Part shown: positions 57,956 through 64,000 of the stretch, piece by piece
How the letters are laid out: each line of letters opens with the position of its first letter
Position numbering within the stretch: the stretch's first letter is position 1
DNA from: Acetobacteraceae bacterium
Lineage (GTDB): Bacteria > Pseudomonadota > Alphaproteobacteria > Zavarziniales > Zavarziniaceae
Assembly (NCBI GenBank): GCA_947379865.1
Contig: CANCOY010000003.1
Coordinates: 1 to 64,000, forward strand
DNA: 64,000 bases
Direction of reading: 5' to 3'
The notes under the pieces: generated by a model
The model's input: the letters and a program-made list of their open reading frames with translations, nothing else
Told to the model about the DNA's origin: nothing
Databases searched by the model: none
Translations under genes and position numbers: made by a program

Positions 57956-58243
57956 ATGTCGGTCGACAGGAACACGGTGGCGCGCATTGCGCGCCTTGCC
58001 CGCATCGAAGTGCCGGAGGGCGAGCTTGAGCATATCGCCGGCGAACTGAATGGCATTCTTGCCTGGATCGAGCAACTGCAGGCGGTGGACACCACCGGGG
58101 TTGAGCCGATGACCAGCGCCGTTGCCTCAAGCCTGCCCCTGCGCGCCGATTTGGTCAGCGACGGCGGCATCCTCGACAATCTCATGGCCAATGCCCCTGA
58201 TCCGCATGACGGCTTCTTTACCGTTCCGAAGGTGGTGGAATGA
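57956..58243 (+). CDS. gatC: Asp/Glu-tRNA amidotransferase subunit C
   Basis: The 95-residue protein starts [52 protein letters not shown], the standard GatC N-terminus, and ends [14 protein letters not shown]. It stabilises GatA and GatB in the complex that amidates Glu-tRNA(Gln) and Asp-tRNA(Asn). GGGATTGGAG precedes the start. Its stop overlaps the gatA ATG by four bases. The 142-bp gap to ruvX is the likely promoter region. Confidence 0.97.
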   Translation: MSVDRNTVARIARLARIEVPEGELEHIAGELNGILAWIEQLQAVDTTGVEPMTSAVASSLPLRADLVSDGGILDNLMANAPDPHDGFFTVPKVVE

Positions 58244-59718
58244 GCGCGCTCACCGATCTTAGCCTGGCGGATGCCCTCACCGGTCTGGCGGCAAAGGACT
58301 TCTCTGCCCGCGAGCTTGCCACGGCCCATGTTGAGGCTGTCGCAGCCGCCAGCACCCTGAACGCCTTTGTGGTGGAAACGCCCGAGCGGGCGCTGGCCGA
58401 TGCCGAGGCGTCGGACGCACGCCGCGCCCGGGGCGAGGCCTTGCCGCTCGACGGCATTCCGCTGGCCATCAAGGACCTGTTCTGCACCAAGGGCATCCGT
58501 ACCACGGCGGCCAGCCGCATTCTGGGCGACTTCACGCCGACCTATGAATCAACCGTCACCAGCCAGTTGTGGCGGGATGGCGCGGTGATGCTGGGCAAGC
58601 TCAACCTCGACGAATTCGCCATGGGCTCGTCGAACGAGACCTCGGCCTTTGGTCCGGTGAAGAATCCCTGGCGCCGCACGGGTGACACAGCCGTGCTGGT
58701 GCCCGGTGGCTCCTCTGGCGGCTCGGCGGCGGCGGTGGCGGCGCGCCTGTGCCTGGGTGCCACGGGAACCGATACCGGTGGGTCGATCCGCCAGCCGGCG
58801 GCTTTCACCGGCATCGTCGGCATCAAGCCAACCTATGGCCGCTGCTCGCGCTGGGGCATTGTCGCCTTTGCCTCGTCCCTCGACCAGGCGGGACCGATGA
58901 CCCGTACGGTGACGGATGCTGCCCTGATGCTGCGCTCCATGGCCGGGCACGACCCCAAGGATTCCACCAGCGCCAACCGCGCCGTGCCCGATTACACCAA
59001 GGCACTGACCGGCGACGTGCGTGGCCTGAAGATCGGGATCCCAAAGGAATACCGTATCGAGGGCGTGCCGGCTGAAATCGGCCGGCTGTGGGAACAGGGC
59101 ATTGAATGGCTGAAGGCCGCCGGTGCCGAGATCCGTGAGATCAGCCTGCCCCATACCAGCCAGTCCCTGCCGACCTATTACATCGTGGCCCCTGCCGAGG
59201 CCTCGTCCAATCTGGCGCGCTATGATGGTGTGCGCTTTGGCGCGCGTCAGCCCGGCCGCACCCTGCCCGAGATGTACGAAAAGACGCGCGGGGCAGGCTT
59301 TGGCCGCGAGGTGCGCCGCCGCATCCTGATCGGCACCTATGTGCTGTCGGCCGGCTATTATGATGCCTATTACCTGAAGGCCCAGAAGGTGCGTAGCCTG
59401 ATCGCCCGCGACTTCACCGAAGCCTATAAAGAGGTTGACGCGATCCTGGCGCCGGCCACCCCCAGCGCCGCCTTTGCGGCCGGTGAGAAGAGCGCCGATC
59501 CGCTGGCCATGTACCTGAACGACGTCTTCACGGTCACGGCGAATCTCGCCGGCCTGCCGGCGCTGGCGGTGCCCGCCGGGCTTAATTCCCAGGGCCTGCC
59601 CCTGGGCCTGCAGGTGATTGGCCGGGCGTTTGACGAGGAAACGGTGCTGCGCATCGGCCATGTGATCGAGAAGGCCGCCGCCTTCACGGCCCGGCCTGAC
59701 AACTGGTGGAGGGTCTGA
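58240..59718 (+). CDS. gatA: Asp/Glu-tRNA amidotransferase subunit A
   Basis: This 492-residue amidase-signature enzyme has the catalytic Lys in [13 protein letters not shown] and the cis-Ser/Ser pair in [17 protein letters not shown] and [31 protein letters not shown]. It hydrolyses glutamine or asparagine and channels ammonia to GatB. It is part of gatCAB, the usual route to Gln-tRNA in bacteria without GlnRS. It ends two bases before the gatB start. Confidence 0.97.
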   Translation: MSALTDLSLADALTGLAAKDFSARELATAHVEAVAAASTLNAFVVETPERALADAEASDARRARGEALPLDGIPLAIKDLFCTKGIRTTAASRILGDFTPTYESTVTSQLWRDGAVMLGKLNLDEFAMGSSNETSAFGPVKNPWRRTGDTAVLVPGGSSGGSAAAVAARLCLGATGTDTGGSIRQPAAFTGIVGIKPTYGRCSRWGIVAFASSLDQAGPMTRTVTDAALMLRSMAGHDPKDSTSANRAVPDYTKALTGDVRGLKIGIPKEYRIEGVPAEIGRLWEQGIEWLKAAGAEIREISLPHTSQSLPTYYIVAPAEASSNLARYDGVRFGARQPGRTLPEMYEKTRGAGFGREVRRRILIGTYVLSAGYYDAYYLKAQKVRSLIARDFTEAYKEVDAILAPATPSAAFAAGEKSADPLAMYLNDVFTVTANLAGLPALAVPAGLNSQGLPLGLQVIGRAFDEETVLRIGHVIEKAAAFTARPDNWWRV

Positions 59719-59720
59719 GC

Positions 59721-61193
59721 ATGGCACGCGAAAGTGCAGCCGCCACGGTCATCGAAGGCGCCACAGGCCCCTGGGAGATGGTCATCGGGCTTGAGGTTCA
59801 CGCCCAGGTCGTCTCTGTCTCCAAGCTGTTCTCTGGTGCCCCGACAGTCTTCGGGGCGGAGCCGAACACCCAGGTCAGCCTGATCGACGCGGGCTTCCCC
59901 GGCATGCTGCCGGTGATCAACGAGGTCTGCATTGCCCAGGCCGTGCGCACGGGCCTTGGTCTGCAGGCGCAGATCAACCTGCATTCCGTCTTTGACCGGA
60001 AGAACTATTTCTACGCCGACCTGCCCCAGGGCTATCAGATCTCGCAGTATCTGCAGCCTATCGTTGGCATGGGCTCCATGATTATCGATCTGGCGGATGG
60101 CACCAGCCGGACTGTGGGCATCACCCGCCTGCATCTTGAGCAGGATGCGGGCAAGAGCCTGCACGACCAGCATCCCAGCCTGTCCTATATCGATCTCAAC
60201 CGGGCGGGCATCGCCCTGATGGAGATCGTGTCCGAGCCCGACATGCGCTCGGCCGAGGAAGCGGGCGCCTATGTCAAGAAGCTGCGCACGATTCTGCGCT
60301 ATCTCGGCACCTGCGACGGCAACATGGAAGAAGGCTCCATGCGGGCCGATGTGAACGTCTCGGTCCGCCGCCCGGGCGAGCCCTATGGCACGCGCTGCGA
60401 GATCAAGAATGTGAACTCGGTGCGTTACGTCATGCAGGCCATCGAGGTGGAGGCGCGGCGCCAGATCGACATCCTTGAGGCAGGCGGCAAAATCGCCCAG
60501 GAAACCCGCCTGTTCGACCCCGGCCGGGGCGAGACGCGGTCCATGCGCTCCAAGGAGGAAGCGCACGATTACCGCTATTTCCCTGATCCCGACCTGCTGC
60601 CCCTGATCCTGGATCCGGCCTTTGTCGAAGCACTCAAGGCCGATCTGCCGGAACTGCCCGACGCCAAGAAGGCGCGCTTTGTGGCCGATTATGGCCTGTC
60701 GCCTTATGACGCCGGCGTGCTGGTGGCCGACCGCGCCTCGGCTGATTTCTATGAGGCGGTGGCCAAGGGGCGCGACGCGCGGCTGGCGGCCAACTGGGTG
60801 ACGGGCGATTTCTTTGCCTCGCTCAACTCCCAGGGCTGGACCATAGAGACCAGCCCGATTACGGCTGATCATCTGCGCGAACTGATCGACCTGATCACCG
60901 ATGGCACACTCTCTGGCCGCCTGGCCAAGGAAGTGTTCGAGGTCATGGTGGAAACCCACCAGGCCCCCGGCCAGATCGTCGAGGAGCGCGGCCTGCGGCA
61001 GGTGACGGATACCGGCGCCATCGAGGCGGCCATCACGGCCGTGATGGGGGCCAATGCCGACAAGGTGGCGCAGTACCGCAGCGGCAAGGACAAGCTCTTT
61101 GGCTTCTTTGTTGGCCAGGTGATGAAGCAGACCGAGGGCAAGGCCAATCCGGCCGCTGTCAACGAACTGCTGCTGACCATGCTGAAGGGCTGA
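59721..61193 (+). CDS. gatB: Asp/Glu-tRNA amidotransferase subunit B
   Basis: The ATG at 59721 follows GGAGGG (59708-59713) with seven-base spacing, so the earlier GTG at 59706 is rejected. The 490-residue subunit has [13 protein letters not shown], the kinase-like [10 protein letters not shown] and [14 protein letters not shown] segments, [15 protein letters not shown] and the C-terminal tRNA-binding YqeY-like tail. It phosphorylates the misacylated tRNA and transfers ammonia. Its downstream junction is the third tandem-repeat block. Confidence 0.97.
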   Translation: MARESAAATVIEGATGPWEMVIGLEVHAQVVSVSKLFSGAPTVFGAEPNTQVSLIDAGFPGMLPVINEVCIAQAVRTGLGLQAQINLHSVFDRKNYFYADLPQGYQISQYLQPIVGMGSMIIDLADGTSRTVGITRLHLEQDAGKSLHDQHPSLSYIDLNRAGIALMEIVSEPDMRSAEEAGAYVKKLRTILRYLGTCDGNMEEGSMRADVNVSVRRPGEPYGTRCEIKNVNSVRYVMQAIEVEARRQIDILEAGGKIAQETRLFDPGRGETRSMRSKEEAHDYRYFPDPDLLPLILDPAFVEALKADLPELPDAKKARFVADYGLSPYDAGVLVADRASADFYEAVAKGRDARLAANWVTGDFFASLNSQGWTIETSPITADHLRELIDLITDGTLSGRLAKEVFEVMVETHQAPGQIVEERGLRQVTDTGAIEAAITAVMGANADKVAQYRSGKDKLFGFFVGQVMKQTEGKANPAAVNELLLTMLKG

Positions 61194-61260
61194 GGCGCCC
61201 TTCTTGGCTGGTGCCCTTCTGGCCTAATGCCATTTGGGCCTAGTGCCCTTCTGGCTTAAT
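61194..61260. repeat. Degenerate 16-18-bp repeat filling a convergent junction
   Basis: Units: GGCGCCCTTCTTGGCTG, GTGCCCTTCTGGCCTAAT, GCCATTTGGGCCTAGT and GCCCTTCTGGCTTAAT. The consensus is roughly GCCCTTCTGGCCTAAT. The last three carry TAA or TAG. The block starts directly after the gatB stop and the last unit contains the TAA of the opposing small membrane-protein gene. Confidence 0.7.
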
Positions 61261-61456
61261 GAAAGTCGCCCTTGCGGCGTGCGATGGCTGCAGCCATCGC
61301 CGCCCGCTGGCGCAGGGTGAGATAGATCCACCACAGGGCCACGGCGCCCAGCACCGGCCAGAAGGCGGGTGGCCACATGCGGGCTGCCGCCACGCCCAGC
61401 CCGGCGGCCACAAGGCCGCCAAGGCACAGGCTGGCAAGCATCAGGACAGGGTTCAC
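61256..61456 (-). CDS. Small membrane protein, two spans
   Basis: This 66-residue protein begins at a GTG at 61456 that overlaps the cupin stop codon (GTGA), which supports it as a real, coupled gene. It has two hydrophobic segments (MLASLCLGGLVAAGLGVAAARMW and FWPVLGAVALWWIYLTL) and a basic C-terminus (RQRAAMAAAIARRKGDFH). No family is recognised. It may be a membrane partner of the cupin protein. Confidence 0.6.
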   Translation of the reverse strand: MNPVLMLASLCLGGLVAAGLGVAAARMWPPAFWPVLGAVALWWIYLTLRQRAAMAAAIARRKGDFH

Positions 61457-61905
61457 GCCGCCTTCTTCAGCGCTTTTTTCTGCGCCTTCAGGCCGTCGGC
61501 CTCAAGCTTCAGCACCGCCTGCCAGTCGAGGATGAACACGGTCTTGCCGGCCTCATCGATGAAGTTCACGGCGCCATGGTTGGTGAAGACAAAGACGGTC
61601 TTCAGCGGAAATTCCGTGAGGTCGTGGACGATGCCGTTGGGCTCATAGCCATAGTCGCCGGCATTGGCCGTAATACCGCCGTTCTTGGCGCCGCCGCGCA
61701 CCTCCATGCGGCCCGACACCATGAAGTATTCGCCCGCCCCCAGGTGCGTGTGGCAGGGGAAGCTGGCGCCCTTGTCGGCCTGCACCAGCACGGACCACGT
61801 CCCCGTCTCGGCGCTGACACGCAGCAGCTTGAACTGGAAGCCTGGATAGAAGGGCAGCCAATCCTTGGCGGCGGTGTTCACATAGACATCCTTGGGCTTG
61901 CTCAT
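61453..61905 (-). CDS. Cupin-domain protein (DAD/ChrR-like)
   Basis: The 150-residue product starts at the ATG at 61905. The cupin metal-binding motif is in FPCHTHLGAGEYFMVSGRMEVRGG (H-x-H-x4-E), with the second His in EPNGIVHDLTEFP. The pattern is that of the 2,4'-dihydroxyacetophenone-dioxygenase and anti-sigma ChrR cupin group. A dioxygenase or metal-dependent sensor is possible; the reaction is not fixed by sequence. The end is a Lys/Ala-rich tail. It is divergent from the serine hydrolase (169-bp gap). Confidence 0.85.
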   Translation of the reverse strand: MSKPKDVYVNTAAKDWLPFYPGFQFKLLRVSAETGTWSVLVQADKGASFPCHTHLGAGEYFMVSGRMEVRGGAKNGGITANAGDYGYEPNGIVHDLTEFPLKTVFVFTNHGAVNFIDEAGKTVFILDWQAVLKLEADGLKAQKKALKKAA

Positions 61906-62074
61906 GGTCTTCTCCCGGCGTGGCGCCTCGATGTGGGCGCCTTCGCAGCAATCGTCGCAAGTGAGAGGGCGCACGGCAAGTATTCCCTTGTCGGCCATCC
62001 GGCCTATGATCGGACAGAGTCAAGAATGCTCCCCATCTGCCAGACAGATGGAGCAACAACGAGGAGGAAGGCCA

Positions 62075-63241
62075 ATGGCAAAAGTGGAAGGCACCGTTGA
62101 TCCGCGCTTTGCAGCGCTGCGCGACGTCATGGAGAAAAACCTGGGCAACGGCCTGGAAATCGGCGCTGCCGTTTCCGTCGTTATCGATGGCAAGATGGTT
62201 GCCGATCTGTGGGGCGGGCATCGCGACCTGGCGAAGACGAAGGCCTGGGAGAAGGACACCCTCGTCAACGTCTATTCCGCGACCAAGGGCATTGCCACCA
62301 TGGCGGCGCTGCGCCTCGTGGACCAGGGCAAGCTCGACCTCGACGCCAAGGCGTCCACCTACTGGCCGGAATTTGCCGCCCATGGCAAGGGCGACGTGCC
62401 GGTGCGCTGGCTGTTCTGCCACAAGTCGGGCGTGCCTGCCGTGCGCCAGCCCATTGGCCTCGACGATCTCTATGATTTCGACCGCTATGCGGGCCTGATC
62501 GCGGCAGAAGAGCCGTTCTGGACGCCGGGCACGCGCCATGGTTATCACGCCTTGTCCATCGGGCATCTGCTGGGCACCCTGATCAAGCGCATCGACGGGC
62601 GTTCCATTGGACGCTATGTGAAGGAAGAACTGAGCGATCCCTTCGGCCTCGATTTCCATATTGGCGCCGGCCCCGAACTTGATGCCCGCATTGCCGACAT
62701 GCAGATGCCGCCGCCGCCGGAGCCAGGCGATTTCGATGTGCTCGGCGCCATTCTGGCCAATCCCGGCTCGGCCGGCTTCCAGGCCTTCTTCAACCCGCCA
62801 GCCATTCATCCCGATGTGGTGAACACCCGCGCCTGGCGGGCGGCGGAACTGGCAGGTGGCAATGGCCATGGCAATGCCCGGGGCCTGGCCCGCATCTATG
62901 GGGCGCTTGCCACCGATGGCCGGCTTGATGGCAAGGTCGTGCTGACGCCGGAAACCATCACAAAGGCCAACACGGAACAGACCCGTGGTCCCGATGTGGT
63001 GCTGGCGGAACAGTCCACCCGCTTTGGTCTTGGCTTCATGATGACCCAGGGCGATGTTGCCCATGCCGCCTTTGGGCCAAACGCCCATGCCTTTGGCCAT
63101 CCCGGCGCCGGTGGCTCGCTTGGCTATGCCGATCCCGATGCCCGCATCGGCTTTGGCTATGTCATGAATCAGATGCGTCCGGGCCTTGTCACCGGCCCGC
63201 GCGCCCAGGAACTGATCGACGCGCTTTACGCCTGTCTCTGA
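62075..63241 (+). CDS. Beta-lactamase-like serine hydrolase (class C/EstB type)
   Basis: The ATG at 62075 follows GAGGAGGAAG and gives 388 residues without a signal peptide. The nucleophile Ser is in NVYSATKGIATMAAL (S-x2-K), the Tyr in RHGYHALSIGHLLGTLI and the third motif is HPGAGGSLGYADPDARIGFGYVMNQ. This is the EstB/LACTB-like group of cytoplasmic esterases, not a drug-resistance beta-lactamase. The substrate is unknown. It converges with the DUF2237 gene. Confidence 0.93.
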   Translation: MAKVEGTVDPRFAALRDVMEKNLGNGLEIGAAVSVVIDGKMVADLWGGHRDLAKTKAWEKDTLVNVYSATKGIATMAALRLVDQGKLDLDAKASTYWPEFAAHGKGDVPVRWLFCHKSGVPAVRQPIGLDDLYDFDRYAGLIAAEEPFWTPGTRHGYHALSIGHLLGTLIKRIDGRSIGRYVKEELSDPFGLDFHIGAGPELDARIADMQMPPPPEPGDFDVLGAILANPGSAGFQAFFNPPAIHPDVVNTRAWRAAELAGGNGHGNARGLARIYGALATDGRLDGKVVLTPETITKANTEQTRGPDVVLAEQSTRFGLGFMMTQGDVAHAAFGPNAHAFGHPGAGGSLGYADPDARIGFGYVMNQMRPGLVTGPRAQELIDALYACL

Positions 63242-63271
63242 GCGCGACGCCAGCCACCCCGGGGCCCCTGC

Positions 63272-63670
63272 TCAGTCCAGGGCATGGGCCTCGAGGTCGG
63301 CAAGCGTGACATAGGCGAGCGCGGCCTCGTTGGTGGCTGAGAGGACAACCTTGGGGGCAACACCCGCCGCCGAGGCCTCGCGCCAGCGCAGCGCGCACAG
63401 GCACCAGCGGTCACCGGGCTTCAGGCCCGGGAACTGATAGGCCGGCACCGGCGTGACAAGATCATTGCCGCGCGCCACCGAGAAGGCGAGGAAGGCTGCG
63501 TCCATCACGGCGCAGACGACATGGCGCCCGTGATCGTCGTCGCCGGTTGAGCAACAGCCGTCCCGGTAAAACCCCGTTACGGGATCGAGTGAGCATTCCG
63601 CCAGCACGCCGCCCCGCACATTGCGGGCAAAGCCACCGCGGCCCCCGCCGCCAAAACCGCTTCTGTCCAT
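63272..63670 (-). CDS. DUF2237 family protein
   Basis: The product has 132 residues from the ATG at 63670. The family hallmarks are SLDPVTGFYRDGCCSTGDDDHGRHVVCAVMDAAFLAFSVARGNDLVTP and FPGLKPGDRWCLCALRWREASAAGVAPKVVLSATNEAAL. Four conserved cysteines suggest metal binding. Function is unknown across the family. A Gly/Arg-rich leader (FGGGGRGGFARN) precedes the domain. It starts 10 bp after the stop of the partial GST gene on the same strand. Confidence 0.92.
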   Translation of the reverse strand: MDRSGFGGGGRGGFARNVRGGVLAECSLDPVTGFYRDGCCSTGDDDHGRHVVCAVMDAAFLAFSVARGNDLVTPVPAYQFPGLKPGDRWCLCALRWREASAAGVAPKVVLSATNEAALAYVTLADLEAHALD

Positions 63671-63680
63671 GCTCGCCCCC

Positions 63681-64000
63681 TCAGCGCAGGATCTCGAACG
63701 GGCCGCCCCGTTCCAGCGCCCGGGCATAAGCGGGCCGGGCATGCAGGCGTGCAAGCCAGGCCAGCAGGCGCGGGAATTCCGGGCCCAGCTTGCCCCGGGC
63801 GGCGGACGCCTCCATGGGAAAGCTCATCAGCACGTCGGCCGCGCTGAAGGCGTCGCCGGTCAGATAGGGCTTGTCGCCAAGCTCCCCCTCGACAAAGGCC
63901 AGCATCATGGCGTTCTGCTCGTCGGCCCGAGCCACCAGGGGGGCGCCAGCCTCGCCCATGCGCCCGGCAAAGAGCTTGAGCAGCAACGGCGTCATCATGG
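63681..64000 (-). CDS. Glutathione S-transferase, C-terminal part (gene runs off the window)
   Basis: The visible 105 residues are the helical C-terminal GST domain (LAFVEGELGDKPYLTGDAFSAADVLMSFPMEA, then PEFPRLLAWLARLHARPAYARALERGG). The frame is open to the window edge, so the N-terminal thioredoxin-fold domain that binds glutathione must lie beyond base 64000. The ATG at 63998 is not a believable start for a full protein. It probably forms an operon with the DUF2237 gene. Confidence 0.85.
   Translation of the reverse strand, partial: MMTPLLLKLFAGRMGEAGAPLVARADEQNAMMLAFVEGELGDKPYLTGDAFSAADVLMSFPMEASAARGKLGPEFPRLLAWLARLHARPAYARALERGGPFEILR

Noticed and set aside
62075..63241. Secreted beta-lactamase
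   Set aside because: No signal peptide, and the motif set fits cytoplasmic EstB-type esterases.
1..64000. CRISPR arrays, rRNA genes and insertion sequences
   Set aside because: No regularly spaced direct repeats of 25-40 bp, no rRNA segments and no transposase-like reading frames were found.

Overview
The window is GC-rich, densely coded bacterial DNA that looks alphaproteobacterial. The pointers are gatCAB genes, an fds-type NAD-dependent formate dehydrogenase operon, soxBDAG, many acyl-CoA enzymes and a phage/GTA-style 3TM holin. The genus cannot be fixed from sequence alone. No rRNA, complete tRNA, CRISPR array or insertion sequence was seen.

Bases 1-453 are the right end of an integrated element. 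The tail of a holin gene is followed by a displaced 3' half of a CAT-anticodon tRNA, which ends exactly at CCA and resembles attR. Bases 454-9980 hold small and secreted proteins: an XRE regulator, a seven-repeat delta-60 propeller protein, two LprI-like proteins, a pair of PRC-barrel proteins, an Ada/AlkA fusion overlapping ogt, a cyclic-nucleotide-binding protein and three tandem DUF805 membrane proteins.

Bases 9982-39906 are a large catabolic region of several divergent operons. It has two Rieske oxygenases (one alone, one with its beta subunit), four acyl-CoA ligases, two thiolases (one with a DUF35 Zn-ribbon partner), an acyl-CoA dehydrogenase next to an APH-type kinase, a second kinase with a SnoaL-like protein, a luciferase-like flavoenzyme, an OYE-type reductase lacking its iron-sulfur cysteines, an SDR, an enoyl-CoA isomerase-like protein, an amidase, a thioesterase, and TetR and AraC regulators. 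The set suggests CoA-linked breakdown of a hydrophobic, aromatic or alicyclic compound, but the substrate is not evident. Palindromes beside both TetR genes predict their operators.

Bases 39948-42093 hold a degenerate-Nudix regulator and azlCD. Bases 42138-55384 form a one-carbon block: fdsGBA-fdhD-fdsD with a LysR gene, then a GlxA-type regulator divergent from soxBDAG. Sarcosine demethylation releases one-carbon units, and formate dehydrogenase can oxidise the resulting formate to CO2 with NADH.

Bases 55446-64000 are mostly housekeeping: an AGE-family isomerase, ruvX, gatCAB, a cupin with a small membrane protein, a beta-lactamase-like hydrolase, a DUF2237 protein and a partial glutathione S-transferase. 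Three convergent gene junctions (25.3, 39.9 and 61.2 kb) are filled from stop codon to stop codon by short degenerate tandem repeats, nearly all carrying a stop triplet. This is the most unusual non-coding structure here. Several enzymes have lost canonical catalytic or cofactor residues and are listed under findings.
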